Below, piece by piece: positions 1 to 5,040 of a stretch of DNA of 5,040 nucleotides. Made by a program: the position numbers and the translations under genes. The stretch's first letter is position 1, and each line of letters begins with the position of its first letter. The DNA is taken from contig JAGXHD010000014.1 of NCBI GenBank assembly GCA_024636395.1, positions 1 to 5,040 of the forward strand, in the 5' to 3' direction. The stretch comes from Sulfitobacter sp. Lineage in GTDB: Bacteria; Pseudomonadota; Alphaproteobacteria; Rhodobacterales; Rhodobacteraceae. The notes under the pieces were generated by a model. That model ran no database searches. It saw only the letters and a program-made list of their open reading frames with translations, and was not told the origin of the DNA.

Positions 1-2
1 CC

Positions 3-119
3 TTCCATTCAGCCGACGCTACACTGGCTGGGATCGAGACAGCACACATGATCCGAAAGGGGCAACTCGAGACCAACGAGCGCACCGCATTCCAGCAGTT
101 TGCGGTGCTCGCAGCATAA
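3..119 (+). CDS. IS6-family transposase, C-terminal fragment (5' end outside window)
   Basis: Thirty-eight codons are visible before the TAA at 117-119, in the frame beginning at base 3. They contain TLAGIETAHMIRKGQL, which matches the conserved C-terminal helix of IS6/IS26-type DDE transposases (pattern TLxGxExxHMxRKGQ). The fragment ends in FQQFAVLAA. These enzymes cut and join the element's terminal repeats, usually by replicative transposition or conservative targeting. The catalytic DDE residues lie upstream of the window and were not seen. No stop or frameshift occurs in the visible part, so this end of the gene looks intact. The family call is strong; the exact IS name cannot be given from this fragment. 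Confidence 0.88.
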   Translation, partial: FHSADATLAGIETAHMIRKGQLETNERTAFQQFAVLAA

Positions 120-158
120 GTGTGTCCACAGAATGGCTGCCCTCAATCGTCAAAAAAG

Positions 159-172
159 TTTGCGACAGAACC
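159..172. repeat. IS6-family right terminal inverted repeat
   Basis: The plus strand reads TTTGCGACAGAACC, the reverse complement of GGTTCTGTCGCAAA, a typical IS6-family end. It lies 40 bases past the transposase stop, which fits the short 3' margin of these elements. The partner repeat at the left end is outside the window. Confidence 0.82.
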
Positions 173-180
173 TTCAATTG
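173..180. repeat. Candidate 8-bp target-site duplication copy (TTCAATTG)
   Basis: IS6-family elements usually duplicate 8 bp of target. The 8 bases directly outside the right repeat are TTCAATTG. The other copy would lie next to the left end, outside the window, so this is only the expected position. If the element arrived by cointegrate formation or recombination, the left flank may not match. Confidence 0.4.
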
Positions 181-270
181 AGTGTCCGCAATAGTCCTCG
201 GCCCATGAACACGTCGGGAATCTCAGAAACAATGCGCTCAGTGTCGTGGCCAGTCGCACCATCTTGCAGG

Positions 271-277
271 CTCCTTT
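271..277 (-). promoter_or_regulatory. Ribosome binding site AAAGGAG of the IS-truncated gene
   Basis: The plus strand CTCCTTT reads AAAGGAG on the minus strand, 8 bases before the ATG at 262-260. This fixes that ATG, rather than the longer in-frame ATG at 343, as the true start. The same AAAGGAG occurs 9 bases before the neighbouring gene's start (612-618). Confidence 0.7.
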
Positions 278-302
278 CGATCTGGATCTTACCGCGCGGT
301 GC

Positions 303-602
303 CTATTGGCATCCGGCCGTATTGAGGCGCAGGTCGTCGCCAAAGGGCACCGCCTCGCTGATATCCATCATCTGGTTCACAATTACGCCGCCCTGTTCCG
401 GGGTCAGGCCTGCTTCAACTAGGATCGCGGCTTGATTTAGTTCATTAACAATACATCCGGCGGCTTCGATTGCCGCAACAAGTCGTTCCTTCTGGTCGCT
501 GAGACTGGTTTGGGCTGTTGCAGCGGTTGCGGCAAAGAGGACGGCCGCGCGGATTGATCCTCGCGCGCAGATCAAAATTGATCTAGGGACAGATTTTGAC
601 AT
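303..602 (-). CDS. Small exported protein of unknown function (99 aa)
   Basis: The protein has a basic N-terminus, a hydrophobic alanine-rich segment at residues 18-29 and a likely signal peptidase I site after ATA (residue 30). This leaves a mature chain of about 69 residues. That chain holds two cysteines, C50 (in IEAAGCIVNE) and C98 one residue from the end, which could form a disulphide in the periplasm. Predicted helices at about 36-50, 55-65 and 68-81 precede a short hydrophobic strand near the C-terminus. This is loosely like a small helical or winged-helix fold, which is inference only. The ATG at 602-600 is supported by AAAGGAG at 612-618 with a 9-base gap. The 66-base gap to the upstream gene and 40-base gap to the truncated gene downstream, with no visible terminator, suggest cotranscription. 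I recognise no named family. Confidence 0.72.
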   Translation of the reverse strand: MSKSVPRSILICARGSIRAAVLFAATAATAQTSLSDQKERLVAAIEAAGCIVNELNQAAILVEAGLTPEQGGVIVNQMMDISEAVPFGDDLRLNTAGCQ

Positions 603-668
603 GACGGAACGCTCCTTTACTGATTGATCTGAGTTATGTCAGAGCATGGTTTTGATACCCTGCAGGTT

Positions 669-1172
669 TTAGTTCATATGGCGGTTTAGGTCGGGGATCT
701 TTGAGGCGGCGCAGATGTCCGGCATTGCGTGTTGGATCACCAGCGCCTGCTCCAAAAGCTTGGGGGCGACGGCGGCAATGAAATATTGCGACGCCGTTTC
801 GGCCAGTATAGCGGTCAGTGCGGCGGCCACATCACTGGGAAGCGGATCGTCTGTCGAATGCTGGTCTGCCATGTCTTGGGTTTGTTGGGCAAAGACCGCG
901 ATGCCGCTGGTCGCGCTACGCTCATCCCCGACGGCGACGGCGTCCAACCCCTTGTCTGTCGCTTCGAGCAGTTTCACGGCCATGCTGCACGTGGCGCGAT
1001 CTGCTGCAAAAGCCGGGCTGTGCGCCAGAATCAAGGCGTAAAGGAACAAAACACCAAGGACCGTGGAGCATCGGCAGTCGCGATCCAGTGTTGAAACATT
1101 CAGCCTGTCGCCGGGGCGTCCAGGTGGGCGCTGATAGGGGTGGGGCTGGCCTGGGAAGCTACAGTGGTTCAT
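669..1172 (-). CDS. Exported helical protein of unknown function (167 aa)
   Basis: A hydrophobic segment at residues 36-56 (LGVLFLYALILAHSPAFA) ends in a good signal peptidase site, AFA then ADRATC. About 35 residues precede it, which is long for a signal peptide. Either the true start is further in (no good ATG, GTG or TTG with a binding site was seen before the segment) or the extension is real. The annotated ATG has AGGA 11 bases upstream, a moderate signal. The mature part of about 111 residues looks mainly helical, and its cysteines at 62 and 154 lie near its two ends and could pair. The next gene downstream starts 66 bases later on the same strand, without a visible terminator. The function is unknown and no family is recognised. 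Confidence is good for the gene and lower for the start. Confidence 0.68.
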   Translation of the reverse strand: MNHCSFPGQPHPYQRPPGRPGDRLNVSTLDRDCRCSTVLGVLFLYALILAHSPAFAADRATCSMAVKLLEATDKGLDAVAVGDERSATSGIAVFAQQTQDMADQHSTDDPLPSDVAAALTAILAETASQYFIAAVAPKLLEQALVIQHAMPDICAASKIPDLNRHMN

Positions 1173-1279
1173 TCTTTTTGGTTTCCTGCGCTGGAGGTGG
1201 ATCTGAACACAGACAATGGCGTAATTTGGTGATAGGCGAGCATCACGTCTAACTGTTTTCGTGCTGTCGGATCACGGAC

Positions 1280-1299
1280 GGAAAAATTCCGGTTTTTCC
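1280..1299. repeat. Perfect dyad upstream of the 669-1172 gene
   Basis: GGAAAAATTCCGGTTTTTCC is a 7-bp perfect inverted repeat (GGAAAAA/TTTTTCC) around a 6-base centre. It lies in the 211-base gap between the 1384-2532 and 669-1172 genes, about 110 bases before the latter's start. It has no U-tract on the minus strand, so it is a poor intrinsic terminator. It could be a regulator site or a weak RNA hairpin, and its role is unproven. The rest of the gap shows nothing else I can support. Confidence 0.3.
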
Positions 1300-1383
1300 C
1301 TAGTGTCAGCGCTTCGGAGTGAATGCGCGCGCTCCGATTGCTCTCTCCTGCATTCGTCAAGCGGCAGGAATTGGGCAACCGGC

Positions 1384-2532
1384 TCAAGAGCAATGTGCAT
1401 CCAGCCAGTTTTGTAGAACCGATGCCTCCGCAGCATAGGCCGCAGCTTCATCCATTGAGTGGTTCGATGGGTTCTGCGACCATGCACCATAACCGGATAA
1501 TGGTGCGGGACTTCCGTCGGCGTAAGGACCAGTGATCCCGTCACGCCAGTTCACTTCCTCACCATCTGGAGATTTGTAAACGGAAGGAACATTCAGCGTC
1601 TGGCACAATCTCTGATGTTGTGACTCATGCGCAAAAAGGGCCTTTACGACGATGTCCGGCACACATTCCTTCACCACAGCGGCTGGCGATTTCAATTTTA
1701 TCTTGCACGTCGTGGGGCTCACCTGAGCTGTGGCCCCAGGTTCCAAATCGCCCGGACTTCTTATGGTCGTGGCTGCCTTCACACTTTGAGGCACAATCTT
1801 GCCCGGCGTCGTCACGCCACCATACTCTGCGCTGACCTTGGCGCTGACCTGATCAGCATAGCTGATCTCGTGATTTGCGGGATCAAATCGGTGCAACTGG
1901 CGCGCATCATCCATCCAGAAGTTCTCTCGCGCCCTCGTGCCGCGGATACCAGCGGCTAGTGCCTGCGCGATCAGATCCGTGTCGCTGTAGGCTGATTGCA
2001 TAGTGCGCGCCCAATCAAGCTCTTCCTTCACCTTGTTGCAAATGCACTCCGCCGCCTGAAACTCCCCAGCCAAACTGAATGTGTGCGTTTCACTGGATTT
2101 GCCGATCGCTAACAATTTTGGGGGCAAGATCATCAACAATGAGACCGTTTCGGCCATTGCGCGGGCACCAGCCAATTGTGCAGCATACCCACCGCTTGCC
2201 ATATCCAGTGGTGGCGCTTCGGGCGTGAGAATATACATGAATGCCGCCCCGAATGGACTTGGTTCCGAGCCTGTCCATGTGTTTTCGCCTGGTTGGCAGT
2301 GAAGCACCACGTTGATATCAGGCGCACCTTGGCGTGGGAGGTGTACCCGGACTCGCGTCGGGCAGGTCTCGTCGTCGCCGTCGAGATGCGTCAGTGTCAA
2401 TGGCACCGGTCCGCCATAAATGCCTTCGGAGGGCAGAGGATTACAGCCACAGCTCTGTGCTGCCGCCGCGCCGGAAAGCGCCAGCCAAGTTATCACCAGC
2501 CCAACCCAAAGTCGCACTGCCGCATGCGCCAT
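1384..2532 (-). CDS. Exported HExxH-motif protein, putative zinc metallopeptidase (382 aa)
   Basis: Residues 1-25 form a signal peptide (hydrophobic 8-25, cleavage near AAA before QSCGC), so the protein acts outside the cytoplasm. The C-terminal third carries FAHESQHQRLC: H302, E303 and H306 form an HExxH motif on a hydrophobic helix, as in zincin peptidases. A later helix, DEAAAYAAEASVLQNWL (361-377), offers E362 or E369 as a third zinc ligand in the gluzincin manner. Ten cysteines (28, 30, 57, 79, 163, 165, 276, 290, 310, 381) remain in the mature protein. C290 and C310 bracket the motif, which suggests disulphides. Residues 30-105 look beta-rich and 115-210 helical. The start ATG has only a weak GGGGA about 8 bases upstream. 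No family name is recognised. Exported and cysteine-rich are well supported; peptidase activity is inference from the motif. The next genes on the same strand also encode exported proteins. Confidence 0.78.
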   Translation of the reverse strand: MAHAAVRLWVGLVITWLALSGAAAAQSCGCNPLPSEGIYGGPVPLTLTHLDGDDETCPTRVRVHLPRQGAPDINVVLHCQPGENTWTGSEPSPFGAAFMYILTPEAPPLDMASGGYAAQLAGARAMAETVSLLMILPPKLLAIGKSSETHTFSLAGEFQAAECICNKVKEELDWARTMQSAYSDTDLIAQALAAGIRGTRARENFWMDDARQLHRFDPANHEISYADQVSAKVSAEYGGVTTPGKIVPQSVKAATTIRSPGDLEPGATAQVSPTTCKIKLKSPAAVVKECVPDIVVKALFAHESQHQRLCQTLNVPSVYKSPDGEEVNWRDGITGPYADGSPAPLSGYGAWSQNPSNHSMDEAAAYAAEASVLQNWLDAHCS

Positions 2533-2596
2533 CGCAATATCCCCGCTGCCTACCCTTGAGTTCTCAACGCTAGCATGGAAGCCTCAATTTCCGAAG

Positions 2597-2608
2597 AACA
2601 ACGTTGTT
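2597..2608. promoter_or_regulatory. 12-bp perfect palindrome in the divergent intergenic region
   Basis: AACAACGTTGTT is a perfect palindrome in the 232-base region between the divergent genes starting at 2532 (minus) and 2765 (plus). Allowing one extra base, it extends outward through CGAA and TTCG. Its position, 65 bases before the minus-strand start, would suit an operator, but no regulator is encoded nearby. No convincing -35/-10 pair was found elsewhere in 2533-2764, although promoters for both directions should lie there. Confidence 0.3.
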
Positions 2609-2764
2609 TCGTCAGAACGCAATCTGAGCCATCCGTCCAACTTGGCGCACCGCATGCAGTCTAGAAAACGTTTGCTCTGCCCCCTGCTTCGGGTAACAAT
2701 TTGTCGGCGATATGCTTCCGGCAGGGCGAGGATCAACGCGACCCAAGGACGAGGTCGGCCTGAC

Positions 2765-3289
2765 ATGAAGATGCACTCGAGCACGCCAGCGAAGCTGGAA
2801 ATTCGTCACCGACCTGTATTCTGGGCGGTTGTCTTCGGATGCATTCTTTTTGTCCTTGCAGGATGGGGCTTGGCAGGACTTCTGGAGGGCGAGTGGATGG
2901 CCGCGCTCATTGCAGTTGGTATTAGCGCGGTGATGGGGTGGCTGCTGTTCCGGCAGTTACTGATCAGCTTTTCGCTGGTGCTGGACCGTGATGCGGATCG
3001 CATCACCTATCAAGACACCAAGGGCGTGCGGATCGACACGCCGCTGTCGCGTCTGACATCGGTGGCCTGCGACGCAAAGCTCGATACCGATCATGGTGAA
3101 GCGCAAAGGGCACTTGTCCTACATCTGGATGATGCCGGTGAACCGACGCAGTGGTCGAAAAGCAAAGGCTTGAGATCACGGTTCCTGTGCTGCCTCTTGC
3201 ATGGCTGGCAATTGCAGTTTGTGCTTTCATTATTCTCAATGCGCCGGTGGCCCTGTTTTACGGTGAGGTGGTGCGGGCGGCACTGTTGA
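2765..3289 (+). pseudogene. Two-helix membrane protein paralogue A, C-terminus lost by deletion/frameshift
   Basis: The start ATG at 2765 follows AAGGACGAGG (2745-2754) by 10 bases; the open frame further upstream overlaps the divergent gene and is not used. Residues 18-40 and 45-66 are transmembrane helices in a hairpin. From residue 68 a beta-rich domain begins (SLVLDRDADRITYQDT) and aligns with paralogues B and C. Similarity ends at about residue 129 (HLDDAGEPTQ), roughly 30 residues short of the full family length as judged from the 161-residue copy C. From there the frame is a shadow of copy B and ends by chance at 3287-3289, with a 139-base out-of-frame overlap that real neighbours would not have. 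A deletion of roughly 100 bases near 3150 explains this. The final strand and terminal helix of the domain are missing, so function is probably lost. The biochemical role is unknown. Confidence 0.66.
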
Positions 3290-3645
3290 TCGCCATTGGT
3301 GGCGGGGCGGGATATGTCTGGCTGGAAAAGGTGCTGGTTCGGCTGGATCTGACATTCGACCCGGCGGCTGGCGTGATCTCGATGAGTCGAAGCAATATGC
3401 TGGGCACAACGACGTGGGTGCTGCCGTTGCGGTATTTTGACGGGGCCGAACTGATCGAATAGGCCCGGGTTAAAATGGTGCGGGCCTCCAGCAAGCGCAG
3501 CGCGAATGTGGACCTATTGTTTCGTAATACCCGCCCGAACATGACCATCAGCTTGTCGCCCCTTGGTATCCCCGAAGCAGAGGCAAAACGGTTCACATCG
3601 CAGATCAATGCGTGGTTGCAGGATTTGGGTGGGCCGAAGACATGA
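3151..3645 (+). pseudogene. Two-helix membrane protein paralogue B, lost start and internal TAG
   Basis: From codon 3151 (GTG) the frame encodes EKQRLEITVP, two transmembrane helices (about residues 14-34 and 39-58) and a beta-rich domain (LDLTFDPAAGVISM), matching copies A and C. An in-frame TAG at 3460-3462 stops it after 103 codons. The same frame then continues for 60 codons to TGA at 3643-3645 and stays homologous: LLFRNTRP matches IVFTNTRP of copy C, and QINAWLQD matches KINDWLAQ. The stop is therefore a nonsense mutation inside a once-complete gene. No ribosome binding site precedes the GTG, and the original start was probably removed with the end of copy A. The TGA overlaps the start of copy C as ATGA, the remains of translational coupling. 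A shortened 103-residue product lacking the terminal strand and helix could still be made. Confidence 0.7.
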
Positions 3646-4127
3646 GTGTGCGCACCCATACGGCGGAAAAGCTGGTGATTTCCGTGCAACTACCGCGCTT
3701 TCTGTTGTGGGTCATGGGGCTTCCCTTCGGGATCGTTGTTCTGGTGGGGTTGTCCGAGGTGGTTTCGGGCAGCGCCACCAGCGGCCTGATGCTGATCGTT
3801 ATATTTGGCGGGTTTTTCGGCTGGACGTTTCTGCTGATATCCGAACGTTCCGACCTTGTGCTGGACGCGCAGGCGGGCACGGTTCGTCTGACGCGGAGGA
3901 CTTTGACCCGCACGCGGGTTGCAGAATTTGACCTAGCCGATCTGGACAGCGCAGAGCTGTCGCGCAACCCCCGCCGCGGGACCGGCGCCATAGATATTGT
4001 TTTCACCAACACCCGTCCTGCCACCCGCATTCCGGTTACGGGCTGGGGTGTGTCGCAGGGAGCCATGGCGCCGCTGGCCCAGAAGATCAACGACTGGTTG
4101 GCGCAGAAACGCGCCGTACGCCGTTGA
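3642..4127 (+). CDS. Two-helix inner-membrane protein with PH-like domain, paralogue C (161 aa, intact)
   Basis: Hydrophobic helices at about residues 18-40 and 46-67 form a membrane hairpin. The following domain of about 95 residues has alternating beta strands: DLVLDAQAGTVRLTRRTL (71-88), AEFDLADLDSAEL (94-106), AIDIVFTNTRP (116-126) and IPVTGW (130-135). It ends in a helix, APLAQKINDWLAQ (143-155). This order, strands closed by one C-terminal helix after two membrane segments, resembles bacterial PH-like membrane proteins; the fold call is inference. The ATG overlaps the stop of copy B as ATGA, which is preferred over the in-frame GTG 30 bases upstream because it restores the same N-terminus length as copy A. 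It is the only unbroken member of the three tandem copies. The substrate or partner is unknown. Confidence 0.75.
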   Translation: MSVRTHTAEKLVISVQLPRFLLWVMGLPFGIVVLVGLSEVVSGSATSGLMLIVIFGGFFGWTFLLISERSDLVLDAQAGTVRLTRRTLTRTRVAEFDLADLDSAELSRNPRRGTGAIDIVFTNTRPATRIPVTGWGVSQGAMAPLAQKINDWLAQKRAVRR

Positions 4128-4218
4128 GGGATCGAATTACGTCACTTGGCCACGACCATAGGCGCCCAGTAATCAAGCAGGATCGTCAGTTTGGATCAGC
4201 AACCGAAAAGGAAATGTC

Positions 4219-4734
4219 ATGACGCGTCACCTTCTTCTAGTCCCCGCTGTTTTGTTGCTTGTTTCGCCCGTATTGGCAGAGGATTTCCAAGTAATCGGCA
4301 TGATCGAAGCCGAGTTTTCGGGCGAAATGCTGGCGCAAACCACGATGAGCTATCTTGACGAAGGGCGGCGTCTGGCGACAGCTTCGTTGACCACCGTCAT
4401 GGGGATAACGTCGCTCACCATTCAGGGCGCGGAGGGCAAGCCGATCACGATCGAGGCGAATTTCACCAGTATCGAGCCCGACCCTCAAAGCAGTCTGACA
4501 GGGTTGTCAGTTGGATATTTCCCGTCCGGGATGCGGGACTTCTGGACCTCGGAAGACGCGCCCGAACCGGCGCAGATCACATTTGAGCGACTCGACAGTG
4601 CCGGTGGCGACCTTCATGCCAGCGGCACATTTGAGGCGCTTTTGTGCTTTGTTCCCGAGGGTGCTTATGAGACTGATACCGATAATTGCCAGCCGATTTC
4701 GGGGCGATTTGAAACCGGTCTGATCTGGGAATGA
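4219..4734 (+). CDS. Exported beta-rich protein of unknown function (171 aa)
   Basis: The signal peptide spans residues 1-20 (MTRHLLLVPAVLLLVSPVLA, cleavage before EDF), giving a mature protein of about 151 residues in the periplasm or outside the cell. AAAAGGAA at 4206-4213 precedes the ATG with suitable spacing. The mature chain looks mostly beta: strand-like stretches occur at 22-34, 52-68, 74-84, 117-125 and 130-145. The C-terminal part, HASGTFEALLCF to CQPISGRFETGLIW, places C143 and C157 across a loop between two GTF/GRF-type strands, so a disulphide-closed hairpin is likely. A 91-base gap separates it from copy C on the same strand. No clear terminator or promoter was seen there, so cotranscription is possible but unproven. 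No named family is recognised. Confidence 0.72.
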   Translation: MTRHLLLVPAVLLLVSPVLAEDFQVIGMIEAEFSGEMLAQTTMSYLDEGRRLATASLTTVMGITSLTIQGAEGKPITIEANFTSIEPDPQSSLTGLSVGYFPSGMRDFWTSEDAPEPAQITFERLDSAGGDLHASGTFEALLCFVPEGAYETDTDNCQPISGRFETGLIWE

Positions 4735-4776
4735 TCCCCGTCTTGACAGACGACCCGACCCAAGCGAGGCGCGGCC

Positions 4777-4842
4777 CTACCGCAAGACAATCTCGACTCG
4801 TCGGTTGAGGCTGTTTCTGGCGCAGCCGAGATAGCAGTGACA
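4777..4842 (-). pseudogene. Relic of an OmpA-family C-terminus
   Basis: On the minus strand the frame ending at TAG 4779-4777 reads CARNSLNRRVEIVLR and then stops. Asn-Arg-Arg-Val-Glu-Ile followed by a few residues and the stop is the usual end of OmpA/MotB-type peptidoglycan-binding domains, and NRRVEIVLR is common in Rhodobacterales. The frame is closed by TGA at 4845-4843, only 22 codons back. The rest of the domain (the TD, LS..RA and GxGE motifs) is not visible in this frame, so this is a decayed or recombined tail and not a working gene. It faces the 4219-4734 gene, with 42 bases between the two stops. Confidence 0.45.
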
Positions 4843-5040
4843 TCACTGTGATCCTTCAACTGCGCAGCGAATACAGTGTACTGAAGCAGACCTGCTGAGG
4901 TCAAAGCAGCCATTCTTTCATATCGCGGCGAATGACTGCAATCCGCCCTGAACGTCGACGATGCCGTAGGTGCAAGCTCAGTAACACTCCGGATAATGCA
5001 TCTCATTGGTGTTATCTGGGACAAAAACCACTGGTCATAA
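4843..5040 (-). other. Region without an intact gene; possible decayed coding sequence upstream of the OmpA-like tail
   Basis: The minus strand is open in one frame from the window edge to beyond 4843. It has a protein-like stretch, RYERMAALTSAGLLQYTVF then AAQLKDHSDVTAI, offset by one frame from the OmpA-like tail. The frame of the tail itself contains VPDNTNEMHYPECY and ACTYGIVDVQGG but is broken by TGA stops at 4980-4978, 4920-4918 and 4845-4843. This pattern fits an eroded gene with frameshifts, but chance open frames in GC-rich DNA are also possible. I recognise no family in these stretches and see no RNA gene or repeat here. Confidence 0.25.

Larger units (their letters stand above)
1..172 (+). 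mobile_element. Right end of an IS6-family insertion sequence (left part outside window)
   Basis: The segment holds the last 38 codons of an IS6-family transposase, a 39-base spacer and a 14-bp terminal inverted repeat ending at 172. The end, read inward, is GGTTCTGTCGCAAA. It matches the IS26 end GGCACTGTTGCAAA at 11 of 14 positions, and it begins with GG and ends in GCAAA as is usual in this family. The boundary at 172/173 is supported independently, because an open reading frame with its own ribosome binding site and signal peptide is cut exactly there. The left end and most of the transposase lie before the window, so the element's length and activity cannot be judged. Confidence 0.85.
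143..262 (-). pseudogene. Small exported protein gene truncated by the IS6-family insertion
   Basis: Reading down from the ATG at 262-260, 30 native codons encode a signal-peptide-like start (MVRLATTLSALFL, cleavage probably after WA at residues 20-21) and then EDYCGHSIE. At position 172 the frame enters the IS terminal repeat. It gains nine foreign codons (GSVANFFDD) and stops at 145-143 inside the element. A strong ribosome binding site, AAAGGAG, sits 8 bases before the ATG, so this was a real gene. The start lies 40 bases below the stop of the 303-602 gene, which suggests cotranscription. The missing 3' part should lie beyond the left end of the IS. The original function is unknown; the product was probably periplasmic or secreted and contained at least one mature cysteine (residue 25). 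Confidence 0.75.

Noticed and set aside
100..435. Plus-strand open frame of 111 codons
   Set aside because: It crosses the IS end and the antisense of two minus-strand genes that have ribosome binding sites and signal peptides. It has no ribosome binding site, and its product is arginine/serine-rich and shadow-like.
818..1252. Plus-strand open frames opposite the 669-1172 gene
   Set aside because: The products are rich in Arg, Cys and Trp without signal or domain structure, typical of the reverse strand of a GC-rich gene.
1344..1365. CCTGC...GCAGG inverted repeat as a terminator for the 1384-2532 gene
   Set aside because: The stem is only 5 bp with a long loop and has no U-tract, so it is too weak to call.
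1272..1544. Minus-strand open frames around 1169-1544 as an additional small gene
   Set aside because: They overlap the 3' end of the HExxH gene out of frame, lack a signal peptide or ribosome binding site and have basic, low-complexity products.
2420..2764. Upstream in-frame extension of paralogue A
   Set aside because: It overlaps the start and signal peptide of the divergent HExxH gene and would place more than 100 unrelated residues before the membrane segments. The ATG at 2765 has a good ribosome binding site and matches the N-terminus of copy C.
3460..3645. TAG in paralogue B as programmed recoding (read-through or amber-decoded amino acid)
   Set aside because: No stem-loop or known recoding context was seen after the stop, and copy B also lacks a start signal. 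Simple decay is the better explanation.
3258..4090. Minus-strand open frames opposite paralogues B and C
   Set aside because: They mirror the coding strand, carry no ribosome binding site and have Ser/Arg/Thr-rich shadow composition. The plus-strand frames show real membrane segments and homology to each other.
4577..4846. Minus-strand open frame overlapping the end of the 4219-4734 gene
   Set aside because: Much of it is antisense to a gene with a clear signal peptide, and the rest overlaps the OmpA-like tail in a different frame. It has no supporting features.

Overview
The window looks like a moderately GC-rich alphaproteobacterial chromosome, probably Rhodobacterales (roseobacter-like). 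This is inferred from codon use, from the IS6-type element, from the exported small hypothetical proteins, and from a C-terminal NRRVEIVLR motif typical of OmpA-family proteins in that group. No rRNA, tRNA or CRISPR array was seen. Most genes are lineage-specific hypotheticals, so function is given only where a motif supports it.

Layout. Positions 1-172 are the right end of an IS6-family insertion sequence: the transposase C-terminus and then a 14-bp terminal inverted repeat. The element has inserted into a small minus-strand gene for an exported protein. That gene's start, ribosome binding site and first 30 codons survive (262 down to 173). Upstream of it on the minus strand lie two more exported small proteins (303-602 and 669-1172) and a 382-residue exported protein with an HExxH zinc-protease-like motif (1384-2532). 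All four genes point the same way, and all four products have a signal peptide and cysteines. They may be one secreted-protein cluster, possibly an operon in its distal part.

A divergent intergenic region (2533-2764) separates this block from plus-strand genes. These begin with three tandem paralogues of a small inner-membrane protein: two transmembrane helices followed by a beta-rich, PH-like cytoplasmic domain. Copy A (2765 onward) has lost its C-terminus at about position 3150 and runs out of frame into copy B. Copy B lacks a convincing start and carries an in-frame TAG at 3460-3462, although homology continues past it to 3645. Copy C (3642-4127) is intact and starts by a 4-base ATGA overlap with the end of B. 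An exported protein of unknown function follows (4219-4734).

The last 300 bases hold no intact gene. On the minus strand they end in what looks like the C-terminal tail of a decayed OmpA-family gene (stop at 4777-4779), convergent with the 4219-4734 gene.

Overall the window is an eroding accessory region: an IS insertion, a deletion between paralogues, a nonsense mutation and a gene relic within 5 kb. I found no clear new defence or catalytic system. The most interesting items are the predicted exported HExxH protein with its secreted neighbours and the decaying three-copy membrane paralogue array.
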